A DNA stretch of 64,000 nt from Streptomyces apocyni. GTDB taxonomy: Bacteria > Actinomycetota > Actinomycetes > Streptomycetales > Streptomycetaceae. This document shows positions 26,668 to 36,768 of the stretch, one piece after another. How positions within the stretch are numbered: the stretch's first letter is position 1; every line of letters begins with the position of its first letter. The stretch is from contig NZ_WHOM01000067.1 of the NCBI RefSeq assembly GCF_009739465.1, forward strand, positions 186,001-250,000, written 5' to 3'. The translations under genes were made by a program, and so were the position numbers. A model generated the notes under the pieces. That model was not told where the DNA came from, did not search any database, and saw only the letters and a list, made by a program, of their open reading frames with translations.

Positions 26668-28536
26668 GTGTCACAGGACGAGTCTGCCCAAAACACGGGC
26701 TATGACTACGAGGGCGACGGCTACGAGGGCTACGACTACGACGTGATCGTGGTCGGCTCCGGCTTCGGCGGCGCGGTGTCCGCACTCCGGTTGACGGAGA
26801 AGGGCTACCGGGTCGGCGTCCTGGAGGCCGGGCGGCGCTTCACGCGTGACTCGCTGCCGCGCAACTCCTGGGACCTGAAGAACTTCCTGTGGGCCCCGGC
26901 GCTGGGCCTGTTCGGCATCCAGCGCATCCATCTGCTGGGCAACGTCATGGTGTTGGCGGGCGCGGGGGTCGGCGGTGGCTCCCTCAACTACGCCAACACC
27001 CTCTACGTACCGCCCGCGGCGTTCTTCAACGACCCGCAGTGGAAGGACATCACGGACTGGCAGGACGAGCTGAAGCCGTACTACGACCAGGCACAGCGGA
27101 TGTTGGGCGTCCGCCTGAACCCGACCGTGACCGCGTCGGACGTCCATCTGAAGGCGGTCGCCCAGGCGATGGGCGTCGGCGACACCTTCCATATGGCCCC
27201 GGTCGGGGTGTTCTTCGGTGACGGTGCGGACGCCGACGCCGACGCCGACGCCACGGGGGAGGCTACGAAGGTGGGTCCTGGTACCGAGGTCCCCGACCCG
27301 TACTTCGGCGGGGCGGGTCCGGCCCGCAGGGCCTGCACCGAGTGCGGCGAGTGTATGACCGGCTGCCGCCACGGCGCCAAGAACACCCTGAACGAGAACT
27401 ACCTGTACCTCGCACAACGAGCGGGCGCGATCGTCCACGCCATGACGCCGGTCGTCGCCGTCACCGAGGACTCCCGGGGCGGCTTCGCGGTGGCGACCCT
27501 CCCGACCGACAACAAGCGCAAGGGCAAAGGCCGTACGTACAAGGCGCGGCGGGTCGTGATCGCCGCGGGCACCTACGGCACCCAGACGCTCCTGCACCGT
27601 ATGAAGGACGCGGGTCTGCTGCCGCGCCTGTCCGCCCGGCTCGGCGACCTGACCCGTACCAACTCTGAGGGACTGGTGGGCGCGCAGACAACTGACCGCC
27701 GCTACCGCAAGAAGCACGGCGGCGCGAGCGCCAAGAGCGGTGCGAAGGTCGACTTCACGCGCGGAGTGGCGATCACGTCCTCCGTCCACCCGAACGCCAA
27801 CACCCATATCGAGCCGGTGCGTTACGGCAAGGGCTCGAACTCCATGGGTGGTCTGACGATCCTCCAGGTGCCCTACGGCCCGCACCGGGTCCTGGGCTGG
27901 CTGGGCAACTGCGCCCGCCACCCCGTGCTCACGCTCAGGTCGCTGTCCAACCGCCGTTGGTCGGAGCGGTCCATGATCGGCCTGGTGATGCAGTCGCTGG
28001 ACAACTCCCTGACCACGTACCGCAAGCCGAAGGGGCTGGGCAAGGGGCTGCTGACGGCCCGCCAGGGTCACGGCGCGCCCAACCCGACGCAGATCCGCGA
28101 GGCGACCCAGGCGGCGAGCCTGCTCGCCGAGGAGATCAACGGCTTCCCCGGCTCCAACATCGGTGAGCTGATGGGCACTCCGCTCACCGCGCACTTCCTG
28201 GGCGGCTGTCCGATCGGCGACTCGGCCGACACCGGGGTGATCGACGCGTACCACCGGCTGTACGGCCACCCGGGCATCTCGGTGGTCGACGGCGCGGCGG
28301 TGACGGCCAACCTGGGCGTCAACCCCTCCCTGACGATCACCGCACAGGCCGAACGCGCGATGTCCCTGTGGCCCAACAAGGGCGAGCAGGACCCGCGTCC
28401 GGCCCAGGGCACGGGGTACGTTCGGCTCGCACCGGTGGCACCGAAGGCACCGGCCGTCCCGGCGGACGCTTTCGGGGCGCTGCGGCTGCCGTTCCTGGGG
28501 ATGCCGACGGTCCCGCCGAAGAAGCCGAAGAGGTAG
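26668..28536 (+). CDS. FAD-dependent GMC oxidoreductase (cholesterol-oxidase-like)
   Basis: 622 residues from the GTG at 26668, with GGGAGG upstream. FAD motif VVGSGFGGAVSALRL, GAGVGGGSLNYAN (flavin loop) and C-terminal GMC_oxred_C (HFLGGCPIGDS, VVDGAAVTANLGVNPSLTI). A cysteine cluster CTECGECMTGC (spacing CxxCxxCxxxC) sits in the middle, followed by RHGAKNTLNENY; from memory this is a family feature of such actinobacterial enzymes. A Tyr/Asp/Gly-rich N-terminal tail and a DADADADA run are species-specific. It starts 52 bp after the aldehyde dehydrogenase on the same strand, probably as one operon; the natural alcohol substrate is unknown. Confidence 0.9.
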   Translation: MSQDESAQNTGYDYEGDGYEGYDYDVIVVGSGFGGAVSALRLTEKGYRVGVLEAGRRFTRDSLPRNSWDLKNFLWAPALGLFGIQRIHLLGNVMVLAGAGVGGGSLNYANTLYVPPAAFFNDPQWKDITDWQDELKPYYDQAQRMLGVRLNPTVTASDVHLKAVAQAMGVGDTFHMAPVGVFFGDGADADADADATGEATKVGPGTEVPDPYFGGAGPARRACTECGECMTGCRHGAKNTLNENYLYLAQRAGAIVHAMTPVVAVTEDSRGGFAVATLPTDNKRKGKGRTYKARRVVIAAGTYGTQTLLHRMKDAGLLPRLSARLGDLTRTNSEGLVGAQTTDRRYRKKHGGASAKSGAKVDFTRGVAITSSVHPNANTHIEPVRYGKGSNSMGGLTILQVPYGPHRVLGWLGNCARHPVLTLRSLSNRRWSERSMIGLVMQSLDNSLTTYRKPKGLGKGLLTARQGHGAPNPTQIREATQAASLLAEEINGFPGSNIGELMGTPLTAHFLGGCPIGDSADTGVIDAYHRLYGHPGISVVDGAAVTANLGVNPSLTITAQAERAMSLWPNKGEQDPRPAQGTGYVRLAPVAPKAPAVPADAFGALRLPFLGMPTVPPKKPKR

Positions 28537-28541
28537 CCACA

Positions 28542-28585
28542 CACAAGAGGACCTGCGCCCCCCTCCGAGCGCAGGTCCTCTTGTG
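28542..28585. terminator. Bidirectional terminator
   Basis: Perfect 17-bp stem CACAAGAGGACCTGCGC / GCGCAGGTCCTCTTGTG around a 10-nt pyrimidine-rich loop, between the convergent GMC oxidoreductase and surface-protein genes. Confidence 0.93.
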
Positions 28586-28631
28586 CTACTTCAGCGGCGG
28601 TCCGCTAAGACTGTGCCTTTAAGGCTGTGCC

Positions 28632-29816
28632 TTACGCGACGGCGCCCGAGTCCTCGCCACGACGACGCTTCACGGCGAACATGACACCGGCACCGGCGAC
28701 GATGGTGATACCGCCGATGAGACCGATGGTCGGCAGCATCGAGCTGGAACCGGTCTCGGCGAGCTCACCGGTCGCCTTGGGGGCGTTGTTCGTGTCGGGC
28801 TTCTTGTCCGGGACCGGCACGGTGCCACCGGTCTGCGGCTTGGTGCCGTCCGTGTCCGTACCTGAGGCGACGATCTGGAACTTGTACGCGGTCTCGCCCC
28901 AGCCCTCGCACCGGGCGTCGGAGTCGCTGTACGCGCTGCCGCCGAGGGAGAAGCCCGCGCCAACCGGGGCGCTGGCCTTGACGTTCAGGCGCATCGCGAT
29001 GTCGACGTAGTGGTTCGGCTTGAGCTGGTCGGTGAAGCCGACGACGTCGACGGCGTAGCCGTACTCGGCGCCGAGCGTCTCCCAGGCGTTCGAGTCGTTG
29101 TTGTAGGCCTGGACCTGGACCTGGTTGTTCTTGAAGATGTCGACGCCGTCCTTGTCGGCGGATGCGCCGGCGACGTAGACGAGGTCCGTCAGGGTGGCGT
29201 CCGAGTTGTTGGCCACCGTCAGGTTGAACTTGTGCCAGCCGCTACCCGCAGCGATCTTGCCGGGCAGACCCTTGATGTCGAGGTCGACCTTGGTGTCGGT
29301 GCACTCCTCGAGGAGGTCCTCGTCCCAGTCCTCGTCCTCGTCCTCGTCGGAGTCCGAGTCCTCGTCCTTGTCGGAGTCCTTGTCCTTGTCGGAATCCGAG
29401 TCCTCGTCCTCGCCCTTGTCCTCGCCCTCGGCGTCCTCGGAGTTCTCGTCGTCCGACTCCTCGCCCTCGGTGGAGTCCTCGTCCTCGGTGGTCTCCTCCT
29501 CGGAGCCCTCGCCCTCGGCCGTCTCCTCCTCGGTGGACCCGTCCTTGGAGCCCTCGCCCTCGGTGGAGTCCTCGTCCTCGGTGGTCTCCTCCTCGGAGCC
29601 CTCGCCCTCGGTGGACTCCTCGGACCCGGCGCCCTCCTCGGTCTCCGTCTCGGTCTCGTTCGAGCCCTCGGAGCCGGTGCCTCCGGTCGTCTCTTCGGTC
29701 GACTCGGAGGTGGCGGGCTTGGTGTCATCGGCGTAGGCCATCGGGGCGGCCAGCAGAGCGGCAGGGGCGATAACAGCGGTCGCGGCGGCAACCGCCACGG
29801 CACGGCGAAGCTTCAT
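28632..29816 (-). CDS. Sortase-anchored acidic surface protein (LAETG signal)
   Basis: 394 residues from the ATG at 29816, with GAGG upstream. A signal peptide (MKLRRAVAVAAATAVIAPAA, cleavage after AYA) is followed by about 130 residues that are almost only Glu, Asp, Ser, Thr, Gly and Lys. That stretch includes repeats of the type GEGSEEETTEDEDSTEGE. A globular domain comes next (about 168-340, two cysteines, beta-rich, resembling surface adhesion repeat domains). The sorting signal is LAETG, a hydrophobic helix and a KRRRGE tail. LAxTG is the recognition sequence of Streptomyces class E sortases, so the protein should be covalently attached to peptidoglycan, with the acidic stalk exposed. 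Confidence 0.92.
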   Translation of the reverse strand: MKLRRAVAVAAATAVIAPAALLAAPMAYADDTKPATSESTEETTGGTGSEGSNETETETEEGAGSEESTEGEGSEEETTEDEDSTEGEGSKDGSTEEETAEGEGSEEETTEDEDSTEGEESDDENSEDAEGEDKGEDEDSDSDKDKDSDKDEDSDSDEDEDEDWDEDLLEECTDTKVDLDIKGLPGKIAAGSGWHKFNLTVANNSDATLTDLVYVAGASADKDGVDIFKNNQVQVQAYNNDSNAWETLGAEYGYAVDVVGFTDQLKPNHYVDIAMRLNVKASAPVGAGFSLGGSAYSDSDARCEGWGETAYKFQIVASGTDTDGTKPQTGGTVPVPDKKPDTNNAPKATGELAETGSSSMLPTIGLIGGITIVAGAGVMFAVKRRRGEDSGAVA

Positions 29817-29838
29817 CAAGACCTCAGAATTCCGGTGT

Positions 29839-29854
29839 GCTGCGATATCGCAGC
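29839..29854. promoter_or_regulatory. 16-bp perfect palindrome in the leader of the LAETG gene
   Basis: GCTGCGATATCGCAGC, centred 30 bp upstream of the start codon. It is a candidate operator or a short mRNA hairpin. A wider pair CTGTGAA (29933) / TTCACAG (29954) lies farther upstream. Confidence 0.45.
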
Positions 29855-30000
29855 GCAAAAGTTTGTAGAGGCCGCTGCCGCGTTGTGGGGACGCAGGCGT
29901 GGCCGTTGTTACGCATGCATGACCCGTGACCCCTGTGAATGGTTGCCCTGAACTTCACAGAAAGTTTATGTGAGGTGGATCACTGTCGCCCCGCGCGCGT

Positions 30001-31806
30001 CTACGCCGAGCGCTCGAACGAGCTGGGATAGGGGAAGTAGCTCTCCATGAACTCCTGGGCCTGTTCGTCGACGCGCTGGCGGTCCTCCGCCGGCAGGTCG
30101 ACGTCGTTGAGGCAGAAGAAGTCGAAGCGCCGGGTCCGCAGCAGTTCCGCCAGCCGCTGCTCCATGTCGTCCTTGCCGAGGTGGACATAGCGGAAGTGGT
30201 ATGTGCCGGGGACCGCGCGGCCTGTCAGGTAGGCGTAGTGGTGGTGCAGGGAGGACGCCATGGCGATGTCGGTGGGCGCGCGGAACCGGGACCGGCTGGT
30301 GCGGTCGACCTCGTCGGCGTACCGCTCCTCGATCTCTTGCATCACCGAGCGGACCTGGGGGTGCGGGGTGTGCATGAACTTGTTGGTGATGAAGCGGCTG
30401 TGTGAGTCCAGTATGAGGCGTCGCACGTTCTTGCCCGCAGAGCTCGGCGCGGGTTCGTCGGGGTGTGGGTCGCCGGTGCCGAACTGGGAGGGTGAGAAGG
30501 GGAGCCGGGCGATGCCGTTGCCGTGGAAGAAGTGCTCAGCTGTCACGGGTCGGCCGAGGAAGACGTCGTCGTTGAAGTACAGGTAGTGCTCTGACAGGCC
30601 CGGTATGCGGTGCAGTTGGGAGCCGATCGCATGGGAGTTGAAGACCGGCAGGGCCGACGGGTCCGCGAAGATCTCCTTGTGGTCGACCACGGTGATTCCG
30701 GCGGCGTCCGGGTCGAGCCACGACGGCGTTTGCCCGTCGGTGACGATGTAGACGTGCCGGATGAACTCCCCATACATCTGGAGGGAGCGCAGCGAGTACT
30801 TCAGCTCATCCCGGCTGACGTAGCGGGAGGCTCCGGTTTCCCTTGCGGAGGCGGTGGGGGCGAGACCGGTGCGGTACGAGTCACGCTTCGCGGTGAGCTC
30901 CGCGTCGTTGCCGTCGACCCAGGTGTAGACGACGTCCACGGGGAAATCGACGGTGTCGACACGGGGGGCCAGGAAATCGGGGAACGAGGGCAGCGTCCGC
31001 TCTCGCACCGTGAGAGTCGCCGGAGTCCGTGCCGGGGCGGGCAGCACCTCGGCCACGGCGTTGCGGCGTGGCGCGACCAGCGCGTCGGTCATGACCTCCG
31101 CGGGATTCTGGCGCAGCAGCAGCTTGATCCGCTCGGTGGCCTTCTCCGGCGCGAGATCCAGCAGCTTCTCGCCGTCGCGCCAGAACTCGACATCGCAGCC
31201 GAACTCCAGATCCGCGAGGACCTGTCCCGCCGGTCCCAGCAGGATCTCCCCGAGCCTGACCGTGTGCGATCGCTTGATCTCGGTCGGCAGGGAGCCGTCC
31301 GCGTACAGCGTGCCTTCGGCGGGCAGTCCCTCGGGGCTGGGCTTAGCTATGTAGAGGGGCGAGCCGCCGTAAAGCTCCCGCAGGGATACCAGGAAACGCT
31401 TGCGGTCGTCGAAGCGCACACCCAGTACGTGCTGCGAGTGGGAGAGCCCGGGGACGACGAAGTAGTCGATTCCGGCGGCCTCAAGGGCGCTGACGACAAG
31501 GCCGAGATTGTGGGCGGACGCCGCACTGGCGGTGAAGGTGTCGACGACCCGGCCGTAGTAGGCCGTACCGTCCACCGTGAACTCGCGCAGTGCGCTGTCC
31601 GATTCGAGCATCGCCCGCCGACGCTTGGCGATCTGCTCGGCACGCTTCTGGGCTGCCGCTTCGGCCTCGGCTTCCCGTTGCCGAGCCGCCGCTGCGTCTT
31701 CGGCCTCGCGCAGCTTCGCCTCGGCCTCCTGCCGCTCCGCCTCCCGGCGCTCCCTGACGGCAGTCGGAAGCAGACGCTCCCCGTGGATCTTCAAACGCGC
31801 CCGCAT
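30001..31806 (-). CDS. Stealth-family sugar-phosphotransferase
   Basis: 601 residues. The N-terminal 75 residues form a charged coiled coil (Arg/Glu/Ala), followed by a variable domain. All four Stealth conserved regions are present: CR1 VVYTWVDGND; CR2 SRDELKYSLRSLQMY with IRHVYIVTDGQTPSWL and HYLYFNDDVFLGR; CR3 containing HTPHPQVRSVMQEI and AMASSLHHHYAYLTG; CR4 FFCLNDVD. Such proteins transfer hexose-1-phosphate units to make phosphodiester-linked surface polysaccharides. It stands alone, without other capsule genes in view. Confidence 0.93.
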   Translation of the reverse strand: MRARLKIHGERLLPTAVRERREAERQEAEAKLREAEDAAAARQREAEAEAAAQKRAEQIAKRRRAMLESDSALREFTVDGTAYYGRVVDTFTASAASAHNLGLVVSALEAAGIDYFVVPGLSHSQHVLGVRFDDRKRFLVSLRELYGGSPLYIAKPSPEGLPAEGTLYADGSLPTEIKRSHTVRLGEILLGPAGQVLADLEFGCDVEFWRDGEKLLDLAPEKATERIKLLLRQNPAEVMTDALVAPRRNAVAEVLPAPARTPATLTVRERTLPSFPDFLAPRVDTVDFPVDVVYTWVDGNDAELTAKRDSYRTGLAPTASARETGASRYVSRDELKYSLRSLQMYGEFIRHVYIVTDGQTPSWLDPDAAGITVVDHKEIFADPSALPVFNSHAIGSQLHRIPGLSEHYLYFNDDVFLGRPVTAEHFFHGNGIARLPFSPSQFGTGDPHPDEPAPSSAGKNVRRLILDSHSRFITNKFMHTPHPQVRSVMQEIEERYADEVDRTSRSRFRAPTDIAMASSLHHHYAYLTGRAVPGTYHFRYVHLGKDDMEQRLAELLRTRRFDFFCLNDVDLPAEDRQRVDEQAQEFMESYFPYPSSFERSA

Positions 31807-32400
31807 GTCCTACTGAGCCCTTCTGGTGGTGCTACGAGTTGGTTCGCCGTTCCGGCCCGGGTGCATCACGGACGCCGAGCGCCCCACCAGTGGCCGTGCC
31901 GCTCACCGCTGGCGGCGTCGCAGACCACTGCTTGCGTGGCTCCGAGCAGCGCCGGTCATCGCGCTGCTTCCCAATCGCACAGCCTGGAAGGCTCGGCAAT
32001 GAAGTCATGACCTGTGAGGTTCTGTCAATGGTGGACGTTTCGCCCAGTGACAGATCTCAATGGGGGGCGGCGCTGGGTAAGTGAAGACCAACGTGCGTGT
32101 CGAGGGTTGTGCGACGCGTGGCGACCGTAATCGAGGTCACGTTGGGCGCTGTCCGAGATTAGGAGGGTGGCTGGGGCTGGCGGGAGCCCCCTTCCTCGCG
32201 TGATCGCTGCGTGACCTCAGGGTTATGTGATCGCGTCCGAATCTCGTACAACCACCCTTAAACGTGTCGATGGTCATACAGCGCGGAGGGAACTAGTCCG
32301 GGATGTCCGCTTAGTTGGCCTGGACCGCGGGTTTCTCTCGTGTTGGGGTGGGCGTTCCGTTTCTTTAGAAAATCTTCATGTTGTGGGCGGGGTGTAACGG
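31807..32400. other. 594-bp intergenic region between Stealth and LamG genes
   Basis: No credible gene. The last 180 bp are less GC-rich. TTGGGG (32343-32348) and TAGAAA (32366-32371), 17 bp apart, are a possible promoter for the LamG gene. A pair CTGTCA (32022) / TGACAG (32048) is present. Otherwise nothing recognised. Confidence 0.5.
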
Positions 32401-35400
32401 ATGGGGACGCATGCGCGTATGCGTGGCGTCGGGGGAGCTTTTGCTTTCGCGTTGAGTGCTGCAATGGCTGCGAGCCTGTTGTCGGGGGCCGAGGGGGCGT
32501 CGGCGGTACAGCCACCGGCGGGCCGGGATGCCGCGAAGCCGACGGCTGCGGATGGGCCGGATGGTCCGTTGTCGGAGGATGCGGCGCGGGCGAAGGCGAA
32601 GCGGACCGGGGAGCCGGTGGAGGTGGCGTCGCTGCGTGGGGAGAGCAGCGAGGTGTTCGTCACGCCCGAGGGGGACCTGGAGGCGCGGGAGTACCTCCGT
32701 CCGGTGTGGGCGCGAGTTGGCGGTGAGTGGAAGCCGGTCGACACGGACCTGGTGAAGTCGCCTGGCGGGACGGTCGCGCCGAAGGCGACCACGGTAGGGC
32801 TGGAGTTCTCCGGTGGCGGGGACAGTCCGCTGGTACGGATGACGAAGGCCGGCCGGGAGCTGGCGCTGTCGTGGCCGGGCAGGCTGCCCGCGCCGAAGAC
32901 GGACGGTGCGACGGCCACCTATGCCGATGTGCTGCCGGGCGTCGATCTGCGGATGGGGGCCCAGGAGGACGGCTTCACGCAACTGCTGGTCGTCAAAACA
33001 GCTAAAGCCGCGGCGAGTTCGGAGCTCAGGGAGCTGCGACTGAAGCTGAAGGCGGACGGCATGGACGTCCGTGAAGGTGTTGGGGGCGGTCTGGAGGCGG
33101 TCGACAAGGGTGCTCAGGGTGTGGTGTTCGAGGCGCTGAAGCCGGTGATGTGGGACTCCAGCCGCACCGTGGCGGACGCGAGTGACTCCGATGGCGTGCC
33201 GCAGGTCCGCACGGCTGTCGTGCCCACGAGTAAGAGCTTGCGCACGGCTGTCGGCACTCCTGCGGCTGCCGACGGCAGCGGTGAGGCTGAGGTTGAGGGC
33301 GGCGGTGAGCCGGGTGCGGGTGAGTCCGGGAAGCTGGCGCCGGTGGGTGTGGAACTGCCCGCCGATGGTGGGGAGCTGGTGCTGAGGCCGGACCGAGAGT
33401 TGCTGACAGGTAAGGATACCGAGTATCCGGTGTTCATCGATCCGCAGTGGCATGCGCCGGGGGCGTCGGCGTGGACGATGGCGTCGAAGTACTGGGCGTC
33501 GTCGCCGCAGTGGAAGTTCAACGGCAAGTCGGACGCGGGTCTTGGCTTCTGCGGCTGGAGCTACTGTGCGCCGCATGACACGAAGCGGTTGTTCTACCGG
33601 ATTCCGACGTCGAAGTTCGCGGGCCGGTCGATCCTGTCGGCGGAGTTCGTGGTGCGCAACGTGCACTCGGCCTCGTGCACCAAGCGTGAGGTGCAGTTGT
33701 GGCGTACCAAGGGCATCTCGGACAAGACGACGTGGAACTCGCAGAACGCGTCCGGGTTCTGGGTCAAGAAGCTGGCCACCGAGTCGTTCGCCCATGGCTA
33801 CAGCGGCTGTGCGGCCAAGGACGCGGAGTTCAATGTGAAGTCGGCGGTGCAGGAGGCCGCGGACGGCAAGTGGTCGACGATGACGTTCGGGCTGCGGGCG
33901 ACGACCGAGTCCGACAAGTACGGCTGGAAGCGGTTCTCGGACGAGGCGTTTCTGCGGGTGCAGTACAATCGCCCGCCGCCGCAGGTGAAGATGTCGCAGC
34001 TGACGATGGAGTACGGCGGGGTGTGCAAGAAGCCCGCCGACAAGGCGCGGGTGCGCACGCTGGGCAAGATCTACGCGAACAACGTCACCGACCCGGACAA
34101 GGACGGGGTGTCGGTGCAGTTCCAGGCGAAGTGGGACTCCGGTGACGGCAAGGGCCTGATCTCACGCTGGAAGCCGTCCCGGACCTCGGCGAAGAAGTCC
34201 GGCTCCGACTTCGCGATCAGCTTGCCGTCGTCGATCCCGGCGAACAAGACCGTGCACTGGTACGTCCGGTCCCATGACGGGGCGCAGTACTCCCCGTGGT
34301 CGTACGCGGGCGATCCGACCGGCTGCTACTTCGTGTACGACACGAGTGTGCCGAAGGCTCCGGCGATCTCCTCGGGCGAGTATCCGGCCTCCGATCCGGA
34401 GAACCCGGACGACCCGTGGCTGGACGGGGTGGGCCAGTACGGCACGTTCACGCTGAACTCGTCCTCGTCGGACGTGAACCGCTACCGGTACGGCATCAAC
34501 ACCGACCCGAGCTCCAAGAACCAGATCACCACCTCGGGTGGTGCGGCCAAGGCGGTCAATGTGCTGCCGGGCAAGCCGGGCCTGAACTTCGTCACCGCGC
34601 AGGCCTTCGACACCGCGGGTAACGGCAGCGAGATCCGCACCTACCAGTTCCGGGTCAAGGCCGGTCAGCCCGAGCGGGCTACCTGGCAGTTGGACGAGGG
34701 CGCGGGCGCCACGGAGGCGCAGGGCTCGACTCCGGCGCGCACCGCTACCCTGCGCGGCGGGGCCACGATGGGCGCGGCGGGCAAGAAGGGCACCGCCCTG
34801 CACCTGGACGGCACCAGTGGCTATGCGGCCACCGACATCCCGGCCGTGAACACCAGTGGCGGGTTCGCGGTCTCCGCGTGGGTGAAGCTGTCTCAGATGC
34901 CCGACGAGGCCGCGATCATCGCCGCGCAGCCGGGCAACCACAGCCCGGGATTCGAGCTGTACTACTCGGCGTACTTCGACCGGTGGGTGTTCAACCAGTA
35001 CGCCGCTGACGAGCCCGGCGCGAAGATCATCCGGGCGATGGCCGATGCTCCCGGCGGGGCGAGCGCGGATGAGTGGACCCACCTGGTGGGCTCCTATTCC
35101 TCGGGCCGCGATGTGCTGGAGTTGTTCGTCGACGGCAAGCTGGTCGGCCAGACCCCGTATGCCACACCCTGGCAGGCACGGCGGGGCCTGCAGTTCGGCG
35201 CCGGAACCTACAGCGGTGAGATGAAGAGCTTCTTCCCGGGCACCATCGACGAGGTGCAGCTGTTCGACAAGCCGCTGGCCCAAGACGAGGTCGACAAGCT
35301 CGGCGTTCACCAGACGGTGGGCGACCCAGGCCGCCCCGCTGTGGCGATCTTCCCGCTGGACGAGGCCGCGGACACGACCGAGATCACCGGCCATGGTGGG

Positions 35401-36762
35401 GTGCTGCCCGCGAAGTTCCACGGCGGGGTCACCCCGGGGCAGCCGGGCGTGGCGGGCAAGGCCGCCAGGTTCAACGGCACCGACGGCTACGCGAAGATCG
35501 GTCAGACCAGCGGACCGCATGTGAACACCTCCCGTAGCTTCACCGTCTCCGCCTGGGCCAAGCTCGACGAGAAGCCGGAAAGCCCGGCGGTGCTTGTCGC
35601 CCAGGAGGGCAAGGAGCGGCCCGGCTTCCAGCTCTACTACTCCGCCTACTTCGACCGGTGGATCTTCAACCAGTGGGCCAGCGACAGCAGCGACGCGAAG
35701 ATCATCCGGGCGATGCAGCCGACCGGCACCACCGCACACGCCAAGGAGTGGGTGCACCTGACCGGCGTGCATGACACGGTCACCGACACCCTCACCCTGT
35801 ACGTGAACGGCCAGGAGGCCGGTTCCACACAGACGGACGGGTCGTTCTACGCCAACCAGTCGATGTTCATCGGCGCGACCGTACACAGCGGCCAGCTCAA
35901 GCAGCACTTCCCCGGCAGCATCGACGACGTCCGGATCTTCGACCGGCCCGTCTCGGCCGAGGAAGCCCACCAGCTGTTCCAGCAGCGCCCGCTGGTCAAG
36001 GGCCGCTGGAAGTTCGACCAGGCCAGCGCGGGCACCACCGGAACCTCACCGGACGCCTCCGCCTGGGACAAGGACATGACCCTGCACGGCGGCGCGGAGG
36101 TCGGCTTCGAGGGCGCGTTCATGGGCGACAACGGCCTGGTCCTCGACGGCACCGACAGCTACGCCGCCACCGCGGGCGCACCAGTGAACACCGGCACGAG
36201 CTTCACCGTCACCGCCTGGGCCCAGGCGGCCGCCATCCCCGAAGACGGAGTGTCGCTGGTGAGCGCGGAGGGCGCGAGCCAGAGCGCGTTCAACGTCCGC
36301 TTCGTACCGGACGCGAAGGACCCTGAGGGGCTGGGCCACTGGGAGCTGGCGATGCCGGACCAGGACACCGCCTCCCCCGCCGTCGCACGGGTCACCAACA
36401 GCGAGTTCTTCGACGCACGGGAGTGGAACCACCTGACGATGGTCTACGACGGCTTCGCCAAGCAGACCCGCCTCTACGTCAACGGGGCGCTCCAGGAGAT
36501 CGCCTGCACCGACGCCGACGGCGACGGCAGCGCGGACGAGGCAGGCTGCGAGGACCAGCTGTCCTGGGGCGAGAACGTCCTGTCCTTCAAAGCCACCAAG
36601 TCCCTCCAAGTCGGCCGGGCCAAGACCAACGGCGCCTGGGGCGAGTACTTCCCCGGCGCGGTCGATGACGTCTGGACCTTCCAAGGCGCCCTGACCGACA
36701 ACCAGATTGAGGAACTGGCCGGGGCCTTGTTCGGCCTCCCCACCGAAGTACCCCGGGGCTGA
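32401..36762 (+). CDS. Giant secreted LamG-domain protein
   Basis: 1453 residues. An export signal (about 1-36, ends GASA) leads to a propeptide-like region (about 40-330). A beta-sandwich segment of the DNRLRE/secreted-surface type with paired cysteines follows (about 345-530), then a fibronectin-like stretch. Three consecutive LamG/concanavalin-like domains begin near residues 760, 980 and 1200; the first two share YYSAYFDRW and KIIRAM. This type of protein usually precedes an RHS/YD-repeat protein in Streptomyces, as here (113 bp gap), and probably cooperates with it at the cell surface. The ligand, presumably carbohydrate or protein, is unknown. Confidence 0.88.
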   Translation: MGTHARMRGVGGAFAFALSAAMAASLLSGAEGASAVQPPAGRDAAKPTAADGPDGPLSEDAARAKAKRTGEPVEVASLRGESSEVFVTPEGDLEAREYLRPVWARVGGEWKPVDTDLVKSPGGTVAPKATTVGLEFSGGGDSPLVRMTKAGRELALSWPGRLPAPKTDGATATYADVLPGVDLRMGAQEDGFTQLLVVKTAKAAASSELRELRLKLKADGMDVREGVGGGLEAVDKGAQGVVFEALKPVMWDSSRTVADASDSDGVPQVRTAVVPTSKSLRTAVGTPAAADGSGEAEVEGGGEPGAGESGKLAPVGVELPADGGELVLRPDRELLTGKDTEYPVFIDPQWHAPGASAWTMASKYWASSPQWKFNGKSDAGLGFCGWSYCAPHDTKRLFYRIPTSKFAGRSILSAEFVVRNVHSASCTKREVQLWRTKGISDKTTWNSQNASGFWVKKLATESFAHGYSGCAAKDAEFNVKSAVQEAADGKWSTMTFGLRATTESDKYGWKRFSDEAFLRVQYNRPPPQVKMSQLTMEYGGVCKKPADKARVRTLGKIYANNVTDPDKDGVSVQFQAKWDSGDGKGLISRWKPSRTSAKKSGSDFAISLPSSIPANKTVHWYVRSHDGAQYSPWSYAGDPTGCYFVYDTSVPKAPAISSGEYPASDPENPDDPWLDGVGQYGTFTLNSSSSDVNRYRYGINTDPSSKNQITTSGGAAKAVNVLPGKPGLNFVTAQAFDTAGNGSEIRTYQFRVKAGQPERATWQLDEGAGATEAQGSTPARTATLRGGATMGAAGKKGTALHLDGTSGYAATDIPAVNTSGGFAVSAWVKLSQMPDEAAIIAAQPGNHSPGFELYYSAYFDRWVFNQYAADEPGAKIIRAMADAPGGASADEWTHLVGSYSSGRDVLELFVDGKLVGQTPYATPWQARRGLQFGAGTYSGEMKSFFPGTIDEVQLFDKPLAQDEVDKLGVHQTVGDPGRPAVAIFPLDEAADTTEITGHGGVLPAKFHGGVTPGQPGVAGKAARFNGTDGYAKIGQTSGPHVNTSRSFTVSAWAKLDEKPESPAVLVAQEGKERPGFQLYYSAYFDRWIFNQWASDSSDAKIIRAMQPTGTTAHAKEWVHLTGVHDTVTDTLTLYVNGQEAGSTQTDGSFYANQSMFIGATVHSGQLKQHFPGSIDDVRIFDRPVSAEEAHQLFQQRPLVKGRWKFDQASAGTTGTSPDASAWDKDMTLHGGAEVGFEGAFMGDNGLVLDGTDSYAATAGAPVNTGTSFTVTAWAQAAAIPEDGVSLVSAEGASQSAFNVRFVPDAKDPEGLGHWELAMPDQDTASPAVARVTNSEFFDAREWNHLTMVYDGFAKQTRLYVNGALQEIACTDADGDGSADEAGCEDQLSWGENVLSFKATKSLQVGRAKTNGAWGEYFPGAVDDVWTFQGALTDNQIEELAGALFGLPTEVPRG

Positions 36763-36768
36763 GGCCCG

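Noticed and set aside
27226..27258. Asp/Ala run in the GMC oxidoreductase as a possible repeat or frameshift
   Set aside because: The frame is kept on both sides and the run is short; a simple species-specific insertion.
29300..29700. Repetitive tract taken at first for a CRISPR-like or intergenic repeat array
   Set aside because: It is coding sequence for the acidic stalk of the LAETG protein, without spacers of constant length.
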